From positions 1-43,530 of the forward strand of contig JBAQSX010000186.1 of NCBI GenBank assembly GCA_049296695.1: a stretch of DNA of 43,530 nt. The letters are read 5' to 3'. The stretch comes from UBA10906 sp049296695. Lineage in GTDB: Bacteria; Pseudomonadota; Gammaproteobacteria; Methylococcales; Methylomonadaceae. Below the pieces are notes generated by a model. The model saw only the letters and a program-made list of their open reading frames with translations. It had not been told where the DNA came from and did not search any database. The translations under genes and the position numbers were made by a program. Within the stretch, counting starts at the first letter, position 1; each line of letters begins with the position of its first letter. Positions 32,779-41,423 of the stretch are shown in pieces.

Positions 32779-34929
32779 TCAGATAGTGCTATTAACCCAT
32801 GTAGTCACTGCCGCATAATCAGTTTTACCTGTGGGCAATACAGGAATTGCACTAATAAACAGAATTTTTTTCGGTAAGCTAATAGCGGCAACCCCTGTGG
32901 CAACAGCCGATAATTGCTGGAAATTGGCTTCTGTTTGGGTGGTGACTAAAATGATTTGTTCGCCTTTTTTAGCATCGGCAATACTGATTACCGCATGATG
33001 GGCATCAGGCCATGCTTGCGCGGCTAAGCTTTCCACCATCGTTAAAGACACCATCTCGCCGCCCACTTTAGCAAAGCGTTTGCTCCGCCCTTTAATGCTC
33101 ACAAAACCATCGTCATCGATGGCGACTATATCACCCGTGTCATACCAACCTTTGCCGTAAATGGATTCAGGCGCAAATAACCGACCATTATACTGGGATA
33201 AGAGATAACCTAACATCACATTAGGCCCTTTTAAATGTAAACGCCCGCCTTCACTGATACCTTCTACCGCTTCTAGGCGGTATTCCATTGCGGGTATTAA
33301 GCGTCCTACTGTTCCTGCTTTGTAATCAATAGGGGTATTGACTGCCGCCACTGGCGCGGTTTCGGTCGCGCCGTAACCTTCTAAAATACGAATGCCAAAT
33401 TTTTCTGCCCATAATAAACGGGTACTGTCTTGTAATTTTTCCGCGCCAGCGACCACATAGCGCACGCTGTAAAAATCATAAGCGTGGGCTTTTTTAGCAT
33501 AAGCGGCAAAAAAGGTATTCGTGCCAAACAAAATAGTGGCATTGATTTCATAAGCGATTTCAGGAATGACACTAAAATGCAGCGGCGTGGGATAAAAGAA
33601 AGTGGTCATGCCATTCAGCACGGGTAATAACGTTCCCACGGTGAAGCCAAAGGAATGAAACATTGGTAAAAAATTCAACACAATATCGCGTGAATTAAAA
33701 GCAAAACGGGCGGCAATTTGTTTATGATTGGCTAGCAGATTTGCATGAGATAACACCACCCCTTTAGGCGTACCTTCTGAACCTGAGGTAAACAACACCA
33801 CCGCTGGACTGTCTGGGTTATAGCTATCGTGTTTGTACCACAAGCCACAGCTTTTACTTTGCAACCAACCTTTAGCTTTATCAATAACCGATAACTGCCC
33901 TGCTAAATCCTCTAAATACACCAGATTCACTTGGTTAGCTAAAGCATTGGCATCGTCTTGCAAATGCGCTAAGTCGATAAACTTACGCGCCGTTAATACT
34001 GTTTTAACTTGCGCGGTCTCACAAGCCGAAAGCATGGCAACAGAACCTGTGGCGTAATTCAACATGGCAGGAACGCGTTGATGTAATTGCAAACCTAAAA
34101 TCACTAACAAAGTATTAGTGGAATTGGGCAACAGCACACCGACATTTTCACCGCTTGAAGTAATCGCTTTTAAAGCATTACCCAAAATAATACTGCGCAT
34201 GATGATGGTGTTATACGACATCGGGATTCGCGCCAAGTCTTCTGCCACGGTATGTGAACCGCCGTGAACAGTACGCGCTTCTAACAAACTGGTGAAAATC
34301 GTTTGCCGATAAGGGCTAGTATCAAACATCATCTCGGTCATGATGTCAGCCAAAATATGACCACTAAATTTACGCCGATTCTTACCTGTCAATTCCTTAC
34401 GCGCCGCAATATGCGTGGGTGGTGAAATATGCAGGGTGATTTTTGGAAAAAAACGCAAGCGCACTAAATTTTGTAATTTAGAAAACCGTGAATACTCTGC
34501 CCCTGCAATGCGTATAGGCAATAAAGTCGCGCCTGATTTATCGGCAACCATACCCGTGCCGTCATAAATTTTCATCAACGCACCTGTGACCGTAATGCGT
34601 CCTTCAGGAAAAATCACCGTTTTAGTGTCTTGTTGTAAATGCGTAATCAATGCTTTTAACGATAAGGGATGGGTAGGGTCCATCGGAAACACTTGCGATA
34701 AACCAAGGAACGGCTTAAGCCACCAGCGTTGCGCGATTTGAGTGTTAATCGCAAAAGTAATCTCATCGGGTAAAAACACCCCTAGCAATAAGGGGTCTAA
34801 AAACGAGCTGTGATTAGCAATAATCAACACCCGTTTTCCTGCACTTAGATAATGTTCTAAGCCATGAACTTCAACTTTATAAATCAAGGTCAATAACCAG
34901 CGTAAGCATTGTTTGAGCATAAAGAACAT
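32779..34929 (-). CDS. aas: Bifunctional acyltransferase / acyl-ACP synthetase (Aas)
   Basis: The length of 716 residues matches E. coli Aas (719). The N-terminal PlsC-type acyltransferase has NHSSFLDP (H40-x4-D45) and the FPEGRITVTGALMKIYDG block. The C-terminal adenylate-forming part has LFTSGSEGTPKGVVLSHANL, LEGYGATETAPVAAVN and YDTGDIVAIDDDGFVSIKGR. The enzyme reacylates lyso-phosphatidylethanolamine at the inner membrane using fatty acids activated onto ACP. A second Met (MLKQCLRW) three codons in is an alternative start. Monocistronic, with repeat elements behind it. Confidence 0.93.
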   Translation of the reverse strand: MFFMLKQCLRWLLTLIYKVEVHGLEHYLSAGKRVLIIANHSSFLDPLLLGVFLPDEITFAINTQIAQRWWLKPFLGLSQVFPMDPTHPLSLKALITHLQQDTKTVIFPEGRITVTGALMKIYDGTGMVADKSGATLLPIRIAGAEYSRFSKLQNLVRLRFFPKITLHISPPTHIAARKELTGKNRRKFSGHILADIMTEMMFDTSPYRQTIFTSLLEARTVHGGSHTVAEDLARIPMSYNTIIMRSIILGNALKAITSSGENVGVLLPNSTNTLLVILGLQLHQRVPAMLNYATGSVAMLSACETAQVKTVLTARKFIDLAHLQDDANALANQVNLVYLEDLAGQLSVIDKAKGWLQSKSCGLWYKHDSYNPDSPAVVLFTSGSEGTPKGVVLSHANLLANHKQIAARFAFNSRDIVLNFLPMFHSFGFTVGTLLPVLNGMTTFFYPTPLHFSVIPEIAYEINATILFGTNTFFAAYAKKAHAYDFYSVRYVVAGAEKLQDSTRLLWAEKFGIRILEGYGATETAPVAAVNTPIDYKAGTVGRLIPAMEYRLEAVEGISEGGRLHLKGPNVMLGYLLSQYNGRLFAPESIYGKGWYDTGDIVAIDDDGFVSIKGRSKRFAKVGGEMVSLTMVESLAAQAWPDAHHAVISIADAKKGEQIILVTTQTEANFQQLSAVATGVAAISLPKKILFISAIPVLPTGKTDYAAVTTWVNSTI

Positions 34930-35313
34930 TCCGAGAAAGTGAAAAAAGATTGGTAACAGTGAATCTGTGCTTATCTATGGCTTTGCAACCAACTATTCTT
35001 GACTGTTTGGCAATCAACAAAACAGTTGCTTCGTATTACCAGCAGACATTAAACGCACACAAGATTGTGGATAAACCACAGATTTGCGGTGACGATGTGC
35101 AATCGACACCGCATAACTAGATTTAGTAGCAGAAATTATAGCTGAGGAATGCGTAGTGCGAAGCTTTGCAGGGTGGCAATTGTTTAAGCTTGCTCATTGG
35201 AGGTAATGAAGTTGCCAACTATGCTATGAGTTAGCAGATGACATCGAAAATTTCGATTAAGCTACGCTGAGCATTAGCGTTTATTAACAGAAGTTATGCA
35301 GGAAACTAATTTC
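34930..35313. other. Intergenic region without a gene
   Basis: The stretch between the aas start and the nested palindrome holds no convincing frame, RNA or repeat apart from small palindromes such as TCGAAAATTTCGA. The aas promoter must be near 34940-35000 on the minus strand, but no strong boxes were picked out. Confidence 0.4.
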
Positions 35314-35543
35314 GTCCACGAAAAACACAAAAAGCACGAAAAGAAAAACTTCTATTTGGTTTTTAGAATAAAGCGGTAGTGCTTCAAAAGAGTAAGTTTT
35401 AACAAAACGTCATTTTAGCTGGAATTCAAACCTAGGTTTGAACTCCGATTGTTTAATATTAACTAGTCTAATTTTTTGATGCACTACCAATAAATCGAGA
35501 TTTTAAAAACCTATTTTTGGTGTCTTTCGTGCTTTTCGTGGAC
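35314..35543. repeat. 230-bp nested palindrome (MITE-like)
   Basis: The two halves are inverted relatives along their whole length around the central CCTAGG (35431-35436). Outer arms: GTCCACGAAAA (35314-35324) with TTTTCGTGGAC (35533-35543). Middle: GGTAGTGCTTCAAAA (35375-35389) with its partner ending at 35487. Inner: GGAATTCAAAC with GTTTGAACTCC (35421-35446). The outer arm sequence recurs at 13288-13306, and the inner hairpin type at 2437 and 8175. No transposase is inside, so it would move only with help in trans. Confidence 0.8.
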
Positions 35544-35600
35544 AATTAAAAACTCATAATACTTGTTGCAAAGCAAAATAAGCACTACTCATACCTAATA

Positions 35601-35882
35601 ATGCCCCGCAAATTATATCGCTTAAAAAATGTACCCCTAAAAGCCTTAAGCTATAAATTACTAAATGCTGGCGATTATTTATTTCACGAACAAGACACAT
35701 CAAATGATTTATATTTAATTAATAGCGGGAAAGTCGAAATTTATAAAATAGGCTCTGCTAAAAAACACAGTGTTAGTGCTTTAGGCGCTGGGGAGATTTG
35801 TGGGGAATTGGCGTTTTTAGATGATTCACCGCGCTCAGCCTCAGCGCGCGGTGCAAATAACAGAAGTGATTATTTTAAATAA
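35601..35882 (+). CDS. Cyclic-nucleotide-binding domain, 5' part of a frameshifted gene
   Basis: The 93-residue frame holds the first two thirds of a cNMP-binding (CRP-like) domain: LNAGDYLFHEQDTSNDLYLI, NSGKVEIYKIG, LGAGEICGELAFLDDSPRSA. The GELAFLDDSPRSA phosphate-binding cassette is intact. Right after it the frame is lost near 35850-35860 (GCGCGCGGTG); removing one G joins SASAR to VQITEVIILNKAVIKRV in the other frame, which completes the domain. So this is one gene with the 35821-36657 frame, broken by a single base, either a true mutation or a sequencing error. Confidence 0.75.
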   Translation: MPRKLYRLKNVPLKALSYKLLNAGDYLFHEQDTSNDLYLINSGKVEIYKIGSAKKHSVSALGAGEICGELAFLDDSPRSASARGANNRSDYFK

Positions 35883-36657
35883 AGCGGTAATTAAGCGCGT
35901 GGATACTAGTGCCACTTTATTAAATAAGCTAATTTATAATATTGCTTTAAGTAATTCAGAAAAACTACGCCGTAGCACTATTGAACATGTGAATAGTTTG
36001 GAAAAACAATTAGAATTAATAACCGCGCAAAATGAATTTGGGCATATATTTATTTATATTTTAGTTTGTTATAGCGTGGGGATGATTTTATTATATCTAT
36101 TATTTACTAATTTAAAGTGGATAGATATTTATACCTCTTCATTTAATTGGTTATACTTGTCTTTATTATTTATACCCAGTTTGATGGTATTACGCAAAAC
36201 AGGCATAGCTTACGCGCAATTAGGCATTACCACACATCAATGGCGACCTGCTTTATTAGAGGGTTTAATAGCTTCAGCTATGGTGCTTGCATTATTGATA
36301 GGCATTTATTTTAGTAATCAAAAACTGCATTATTTGCCTTTGAAAACACCTTATCCTGCGGGTATTTGGATTTTGACTTATGGCGCACATGCTTTTATAC
36401 AAGAATTTATTACGCGGGGATTGATTCAAACTTCTTTTCAACGTTTTTTTAATGATGAAAAAGGTTTAAAGTCGGTTTTATTAACCTCTATTTTATTTGG
36501 TATGATTCATTTACATTTTGGGTTTTCTGCTTTATTTATTACGCTCATCACAGGGATTATTTTTGGTTTGTTTTATTTGCGGCATCATAATTTAATTGGG
36601 GTGAGTTTATTGCACTGGGTAGCGGGGGGTGGGGCATTTTTGATTGGGTTGCTTTAA
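35821..36657 (+). CDS. CPBP-family intramembrane protease domain, 3' part of the same gene
   Basis: The real coding part begins at about VQITEVIILNK, the end of the cNMP domain. A helical linker follows (SEKLRRSTIEHVNSLEKQLE), and then about seven membrane helices with CPBP (CAAX-protease/Abi) motifs: FIQEFITRGLIQ (motif 1, with Q in place of the first Glu of EExxxR), LFGMIHLHFG (motif 2 His) and GVSLLHWVAGG (motif 3). CPBP proteins cut prenylated or small membrane substrates, and some act in bacteriocin immunity. Joined with 35601-35882, the protein would be about 350 residues, a nucleotide-controlled membrane protease by inference. The ATG at 35821 itself is unlikely to be a true start. Confidence 0.75.
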   Translation: MIHRAQPQRAVQITEVIILNKAVIKRVDTSATLLNKLIYNIALSNSEKLRRSTIEHVNSLEKQLELITAQNEFGHIFIYILVCYSVGMILLYLLFTNLKWIDIYTSSFNWLYLSLLFIPSLMVLRKTGIAYAQLGITTHQWRPALLEGLIASAMVLALLIGIYFSNQKLHYLPLKTPYPAGIWILTYGAHAFIQEFITRGLIQTSFQRFFNDEKGLKSVLLTSILFGMIHLHFGFSALFITLITGIIFGLFYLRHHNLIGVSLLHWVAGGGAFLIGLL

Positions 36658-36763
36658 CTATTTTCGGTAGTCCTGCAATAGCAATTTTTCTTTTTAATTT
36701 ATGCCTTTGATGAAGAGATTTTTTAATCAGTCGATAGCATTTCAGCATCAATTGATTTGATTG

Positions 36764-36792
36764 TTGTCACATCAATAAAGATGCTTTACAGT
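36764..36792 (+). promoter_or_regulatory. Promoter of the AbrB-type antitoxin gene
   Basis: TTGTCA (36764-36769), a 17-nt spacer and TACAGT (36787-36792) give a good sigma70 match. Its position means that the upstream in-frame ATG at 36757 cannot be used. Confidence 0.55.
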
Positions 36793-36816
36793 AAAAATTC
36801 TTTACTTTTTTCAGAG

Positions 36817-37038
36817 ATGGCAATGTCAAAACAACTGGCAAAAATCAGTAGCAAAGGACAGGTGACTGTTCCCGCTGAGGTGTGTAAGGCTTTGCAGGTT
36901 AAAGCTGGCGATACTTTGATGTGGGATATAGAAACCGATGGACGCATTGTGGTGAGAAGGCTCGAACCTATCGATTTAGCTTATCTCAGCGCGATAAGCG
37001 GCACATTGTCTGAGTGGCACAGCGTTGACGTATCGTGA
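36817..37038 (+). CDS. AbrB/MazE-type antitoxin
   Basis: From the ATG at 36817 (MAMSKQLAKISSKGQVTVPA) the protein has 73 residues; the next ATG (36823) is equally possible. The N-terminal swapped-hairpin DNA-binding domain is clear: AKISSKGQVTVPAEVCKALQ, VKAGDTLMWDIETDGRIVV. Such proteins bind their own promoter and neutralise a toxin through the C-terminal tail. The stop overlaps a GTG as GTGA, the classical coupling to a PemK/MazF toxin, but that toxin is only a stub here. The promoter lies 24 nt upstream. Confidence 0.8.
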   Translation: MAMSKQLAKISSKGQVTVPAEVCKALQVKAGDTLMWDIETDGRIVVRRLEPIDLAYLSAISGTLSEWHSVDVS

Positions 37039-37111
37039 CTTATAAACGCTACGATATTGTTTGCCTTTTCCGTTCACTGACAAATTAGCCACGAAAACGC
37101 GCCCCGTTTAT
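37035..37111 (+). pseudogene. PemK/MazF-type toxin, truncated and frameshifted
   Basis: From the GTG at 37035 the sequence reads (M)TYKRYDIV; then, in another frame, LPFPFTDKLATKTRPV. Together they match the N-terminus of PemK-like mRNA interferases (YxRGDIVxVPFPFTD..KxRPA). The frame is shifted near 37060 and all homology ends where the 29-nt palindrome begins (37112). The toxin cannot be made, so the antitoxin is an orphan. Confidence 0.75.
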
Positions 37112-37140
37112 GACTGGTAGTCCTTTAAGGACTGCCAGTC
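37112..37140. repeat. Palindromic repeat, CCTTTAAGGACT family, copy 2
   Basis: A nearly perfect 29-nt palindrome, GACTGGTAG.CCTTTAAGG.CTGCCAGTC, related to 6413-6441. It marks the point where the PemK-like toxin is cut. Confidence 0.75.
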
Positions 37141-37325
37141 ATTCGCTTAAGATTAATTAAATCCGTTCAGATTTCTTCAGTTTTTCTTCTGTTACTTGTT
37201 TATGCAAGTTATTAATTGCCACTGAATTACCATAAACTTTAGCTAATTTAGTGAGCTTATCTAATAGATTATTAGAATCGTATCTTTGATAAATAATTGT
37301 TAATGCTTAGCGCATTTCTGTATGG

Positions 37326-38675
37326 TTAAGCCCAGCAATATTTTTTATCTATCCAATACATAATAATATCTACTTTATTTTTTATAGCATACGCCGAAGC
37401 TAAACAAATAGCATATTCAAAAAATATACGCTGATTTTCAAAAATAATATCGATGACTTCTGTTCCGTTTATTGAGTGAATCATATAAATTGATGCTAAA
37501 TCATTATTTTTATCTTTGCCAATCTCATTTATTTCAAAATAAATAAATTTATTAAAATAAAAAATATTATTTTTGATGTTTTTCGCACTGTCTATTATTT
37601 TTTTTGTTCGATAATGATATTTTTCTGTTGCCAATTCACAAAGATTTTTAAAAGTACAGTCTGTGTTTTCGATAAATTCAATAATTTCGTCATCGCTTAA
37701 TTCAAGTTGAACAAATGGTTTTAGTAAAGTTGAATCATTTTTTTCTTCTGTATTTGAAAATAAAATCCATTCTGCATAACTATCTTTTATTTTACATTCA
37801 TCATGCAAAATGGTTTTTAACAAGTGCCAACTCTTTAAACTAAATTGAGGAAAAACTGTTGAAATTACTGGACAAGTATTTATTCCTGAAGAGTTTATTC
37901 TGGGTCTTCCATTTACAAAAAAACTTGATTTTTTTTCAAATAATGGCGACGGTTTGATAAAAGTTATTTGCTTATAAGAAAACGCTATATCAGATATTGG
38001 ATTTTTAGCATCCTTTTTTTTAAGTTCTGTATAAAATGAACTCATTTTTTCACGCAAAAAATTATTCCATGCTTTATTCAGCTCATCATAAACTAGAAAA
38101 TCATCGTTTTTTCTGACTTTTATTAGTTCAAATGGAAAAATTACATAATGTTCGTAACCATCACTATAAAAATAAATCCCAGTGCAAATGACATAATCGA
38201 TATTAGTTGTATCATTTTTAACTCGTTTTTTAACTATATCTAGGAATTCTTCTTGATTTAATGCTTGATAGTCATTGTTGATTATAATTAAAATTTTAGT
38301 CAGATTTTTTTTAATTCGTTCACAGCTTATTTTTAACTGGCTATTTGCTTTTTTAATCTGAGTTTTTACAGGGGTTTCTAATATTCTGTAAAATTTTTTT
38401 CTATCTTCATCGGATAAATAATTAGGGTCAAGAACTACAACTGGTGCTTTAGAATAGGTGGAAAATAATTCAAAGATTTTTTCATGTCTATCTACTTTCT
38501 CCAAACCTTCTTCTTCAATTAATTTTAGTTCAATAAGGCAATCATCAAAAATATAATCGACATTTTTCTCAGATTCACGAGAATCATCTAAAGAAAATCT
38601 ACGTCCTCCTGCTTGTTCTATAATTTTATTAAAATCTTGCTCAGTAATTCGATTGATTTTTTTATTTTCAAACAT
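37326..38675 (-). CDS. Unknown protein with PD-(D/E)xK-like N-terminus, 449 aa
   Basis: Near the N-terminus VDYIFDDCLIELKLIEE (residues 39-55) gives D40...E49-L-K51, the shape of a PD-(D/E)xK nuclease core, with RRFSLDDSRES before it. The rest (about 100-449) is mixed alpha/beta with no recognised motif; it has long Lys-rich helices and strands such as TNIDYVICTGIYFY. The gene is AT-rich and lies among TA genes and repeats, so a defence or mobile-DNA role is likely but inferred. The 185 nt between the toxin stub and its stop hold the palindrome and no gene. Confidence 0.6.
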   Translation of the reverse strand: MFENKKINRITEQDFNKIIEQAGGRRFSLDDSRESEKNVDYIFDDCLIELKLIEEEGLEKVDRHEKIFELFSTYSKAPVVVLDPNYLSDEDRKKFYRILETPVKTQIKKANSQLKISCERIKKNLTKILIIINNDYQALNQEEFLDIVKKRVKNDTTNIDYVICTGIYFYSDGYEHYVIFPFELIKVRKNDDFLVYDELNKAWNNFLREKMSSFYTELKKKDAKNPISDIAFSYKQITFIKPSPLFEKKSSFFVNGRPRINSSGINTCPVISTVFPQFSLKSWHLLKTILHDECKIKDSYAEWILFSNTEEKNDSTLLKPFVQLELSDDEIIEFIENTDCTFKNLCELATEKYHYRTKKIIDSAKNIKNNIFYFNKFIYFEINEIGKDKNNDLASIYMIHSINGTEVIDIIFENQRIFFEYAICLASAYAIKNKVDIIMYWIDKKYCWA

Positions 38676-38710
38676 AATAATTTTTCATGTGATAGATTAT
38701 AATTAATCTT

Positions 38711-38733
38711 GTTCTCATGCGGTGCGTGAGAAC
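38711..38733. repeat. Inverted repeat GTTCTCATGC/GCGTGAGAAC
   Basis: 10-nt arms (one G.T-type mismatch) around GGT, between the vapC stop and the start of the 449-residue gene. It resembles the TTCCCACGC/GCGTGGGAA hairpins at 39423-39510 and may be a related repeat or a terminator for vapC. Confidence 0.55.
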
Positions 38734-38758
38734 AAGAAAGGACACCGCATTTTTTATA

Positions 38759-39169
38759 TTATTGCCATAAATTCAAAATAATTAACTGCGGATAATCAAA
38801 ATCTTTAACGTTGCGGGTGACTAAACATAAATTATGTTGCAACGCGGTAGCTGCTAATAAACTATCAATCGCAGGTAATGGTCTTGTCGCGCTTGCTTGT
38901 AATTTTCCCCAACAATTCGCCACATTAGTATCAATGACTAATAAGCGATTATCAAACCATAAAGGAATATCAATTTCTAACCACTGCAATAAGGCTTGTT
39001 TTTTCTGTCCATTATCTAATTTATCAACACCTTTACGAATTTCACCTAACGTTAAGACGCTTAAATAAAGGGATTTATTATCAATACTGGCAAACCATTG
39101 TAAAACTTTCTGGTTAGGTTGTGGACGTTTTAATTCAGAAATAACATTTGTATCTATTAAATAGTTCAT
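38759..39169 (-). CDS. vapC: VapC-type PIN-domain toxin
   Basis: A 136-residue PIN nuclease: MNYLIDTNVISELKRPQP carries the first acidic residue (D6), LTLGEIRKGVDKL the second (E~43), RPLPAIDSLLAATALQ the third (D~101), and LVTRNVKDFDYP the final D. VapC toxins cut RNA, often initiator tRNA or 23S rRNA. Its ATG overlaps the upstream gene's TGA as ATGA, so it is coupled to its antitoxin. All acidic residues are present, so it should be active. Confidence 0.88.
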   Translation of the reverse strand: MNYLIDTNVISELKRPQPNQKVLQWFASIDNKSLYLSVLTLGEIRKGVDKLDNGQKKQALLQWLEIDIPLWFDNRLLVIDTNVANCWGKLQASATRPLPAIDSLLAATALQHNLCLVTRNVKDFDYPQLIILNLWQ

Positions 39170-39393
39170 AATTCAATATCTCTGCACAAAGAATTATCTC
39201 GCTCTAATTCTAATTCAACTGCCATTAAAGGCGAGTTTCTAATAAAATCGACAAAATTATTTTTTTGCTGAGCATTATCAATAATAACTTTCTTTTTTGA
39301 TGAAATTAAGCTTAATAATTCATCAAGCATTTCAATCGGTAGATAATGAATTTCATTTATTAATTGATTTTCTAATTCAATACGATTACTCAT
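39166..39393 (-). CDS. Antitoxin partner of the PIN toxin
   Basis: The ATG at 39393 (MSNRIELENQLINEIHYLP) has GGAG 7 nt upstream and gives 75 residues; the longer frame to 39471 runs into repeat DNA and is not used. The protein has an N-terminal helical part (IEMLDELLSLISSKKK), then a tail (FVDFIRNSPLMAVELELERD) typical of the segment that covers the PIN active site. It lacks an obvious AbrB or RHH DNA-binding domain, resembling DUF2281-type partners. Coupled to vapC by a 4-nt overlap. Confidence 0.75.
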   Translation of the reverse strand: MSNRIELENQLINEIHYLPIEMLDELLSLISSKKKVIIDNAQQKNNFVDFIRNSPLMAVELELERDNSLCRDIEL

Positions 39394-39422
39394 TTTATAC
39401 TCCGTTTTTATTAAAAATAATC

Positions 39423-39517
39423 TCGTTCCCACGCGCTGGCGTGGGAATGCCTTTAAGACGCGCCGCGTCAACTATACCGCAGGCGCGGTAAAACGGTATT
39501 CCCACGCGGCGCGTAAG
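39423..39517. repeat. Compound GC-rich repeat (TTCCCACGCG family)
   Basis: About 95 bp hold successive hairpins: TTCCCACGC..GCGTGGGAA, GACGCGCCGCGTC and ACCGCAGGCGCGGT, then a second TTCCCACGCG in direct orientation. It lies between the VapBC genes and the parE stop and is far richer in GC than its surroundings. It resembles REP-like intergenic repeats. Confidence 0.7.
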
Positions 39518-39527
39518 AACAACAAAA

Positions 39528-41423
39528 CTAAACCAAAACCTCCGCCAAATTCCCTTTACTTTCCAGCCACGCTTTTCTATCCCCAGCGCGTTTTTTAGCC
39601 AGTAATAAATCCATCATCGCGGTTGTGCCGTCAAAATCATCAATGGTTAATTGCACTAAACGGCGCGTGTCAGGATTCATGGTGGTTTCGCGCAATTGCG
39701 ACGGATTCATCTCGCCCAAACCCTTAAAACGCTGGGTGCTGACCGTGCCTTTTAATTTTTCAGCTTTAATTCTGTCCAAAATGCCCACGCGTTCCGCGTC
39801 ATCAAGCGCGTAAAACACCCGCTTGCCAATATCTATGCGATACAGCGGCGGCATGGCAACAAACACATGACCCGCACTGACCAGCGCGTTAAAGTGCTGA
39901 TAAAACAAAGCGCAAATCAACGTGGCAATATGATTGCCGTCTGAATCCGCGTCCGCCAAAATGCACACCTTGCCATAACGCAAGTTTTGCAAATCATTCG
40001 AGCCGGGTTCAATGCCCAAGGCAACGGCTATATCGTGAACTTCTTGCGATGCCATCACCAAATCCGATTCCACTTCCCAAGTGTTTAAAATTTTGCCGCG
40101 CAAGGGCAAAATCGCTTGAAAATCACGCTCTCTGGCTTGTTTTGCCGAGCCGCCTGCTGAATCGCCTTCCACTAAAAATAATTCCGTTCTGCTGGTTTCT
40201 TGGCTGGCGCAATCGGCGAGTTTTCCGGGTAGCGCAGGGCCTGAGGTGATTTTTTTGCGAATGATTTTTTTAGACGAGCGCAGACGTTTTTGTGCGCTAG
40301 CAATGATGATTTCAGCGATTTTTTCGCCTTCTGCGGGGTGTTGATGTAGCCATAAACTAAATCTATCTTTTGCCACGCCGCTGACAAAAGCCACGCATTC
40401 ACGCGAACTGAGCCGCTCTTTGGTTTGCCCTGAAAATTGCGCGTCGGCGAGTTTGACCGATAACACAAAATGGCAATGTTCCCAAACATCTTCGGGGGCG
40501 ATTTTTACCCCGCGTGGCAGGTTGTTGCGAATCTCGCAAAACTCGCGCATTGCCTCAGTCAAACCAGCGCGTAAGCCGTTGACGTGGGTGCCGCCTTGCG
40601 CGGTGGGGACTAAGTTGACATAGCTTTCATTGAGCATTTCCGAAGACGGTTCAACTGCCCAAACGATGCACCAATCCACTGCTTCGGTCGTGGCGGCTAA
40701 ACTGCCCATGAACGGTTGCACAGGGTAGTATTCAATATCGCCAATACGGTCTAATAAATACGCTTTTAAACCGTCTTGATAACACCAAACGATGGTTTCG
40801 TCGGGTTGCTCTGTTTTTAGGGTGATATGCAGTCCCGCACATAATACGGCTTTAGCGCGTAGATTATGTTTGAGTTTGCTCAATGATACTTTGGGCGAAT
40901 CAAAGTATTTTTCATTAGGCAAAAAGCGCACAGTTGTACCCGTATCGTTTTTGCTTGTTGTGCCGATTTCGAGTAGTTCGCTTTGCTTTTCACCGTCAGC
41001 AAAGCGCATCGCGTATTTTTTACCGCCGCGTTTGATGGTGACTTCTAATTGCGCCGACAACGCATTGACCACCGACACGCCCACGCCATGCAAGCCGCCT
41101 GAGAATTGGTAGTTGCTGTTAGAAAATTTGCCGCCTGCGTGGAGCTGGGTCAATATCACTTCAACCCCTGTCAAACCTTGTTCGGGGTGAATATCCACAG
41201 GCATTCCGCGTCCGTTGTCTTCCACTTGCACCGTGCCGTCCGCGCTTAAAGTGACAATAATACGGGTGGCGTGTCCTGCGAGGGCTTCATCAACGCTGTT
41301 ATCGACCACTTCTTGCACTAAGTGATTGGGGCGGGTGGTGTCGGTGTACATGCCGGGGCGTTTGCGGACGGGTTCTAAGCCGCTTAACACTTCAATGGCG
41401 GCGGCGTTATAGTCTTGACTCAT
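39528..41423 (-). CDS. parE: DNA topoisomerase IV subunit B
   Basis: The 631-residue protein (E. coli ParE 630) has the GHKL ATPase core (LEPVRKRPGMYTDTTRPNHL, VEDNGRGMPVDI, GGLHGVGVSVVNALS) and the Toprim domain (ELFLVEGDSAGGSAKQARER, ~413-430; ILADADSDGNHIATLI). ParE length without the GyrB-specific insert, plus YNAAAIEVLSGLEPV at the start, favours ParE over GyrB. With ParC it unlinks daughter chromosomes. parC is not adjacent. Confidence 0.95.
   Translation of the reverse strand: MSQDYNAAAIEVLSGLEPVRKRPGMYTDTTRPNHLVQEVVDNSVDEALAGHATRIIVTLSADGTVQVEDNGRGMPVDIHPEQGLTGVEVILTQLHAGGKFSNSNYQFSGGLHGVGVSVVNALSAQLEVTIKRGGKKYAMRFADGEKQSELLEIGTTSKNDTGTTVRFLPNEKYFDSPKVSLSKLKHNLRAKAVLCAGLHITLKTEQPDETIVWCYQDGLKAYLLDRIGDIEYYPVQPFMGSLAATTEAVDWCIVWAVEPSSEMLNESYVNLVPTAQGGTHVNGLRAGLTEAMREFCEIRNNLPRGVKIAPEDVWEHCHFVLSVKLADAQFSGQTKERLSSRECVAFVSGVAKDRFSLWLHQHPAEGEKIAEIIIASAQKRLRSSKKIIRKKITSGPALPGKLADCASQETSRTELFLVEGDSAGGSAKQARERDFQAILPLRGKILNTWEVESDLVMASQEVHDIAVALGIEPGSNDLQNLRYGKVCILADADSDGNHIATLICALFYQHFNALVSAGHVFVAMPPLYRIDIGKRVFYALDDAERVGILDRIKAEKLKGTVSTQRFKGLGEMNPSQLRETTMNPDTRRLVQLTIDDFDGTTAMMDLLLAKKRAGDRKAWLESKGNLAEVLV

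Noticed and set aside
39394..39471. Longer antitoxin starting at 39471
   Set aside because: The extension is translated from GC-rich repeat DNA and lacks a ribosome-binding site, while the ATG at 39393 has GGAG at the right distance.
39528..41423. GyrB instead of ParE
   Set aside because: The length of about 630 residues without the gammaproteobacterial GyrB insert and the N-terminal start fit ParE better.
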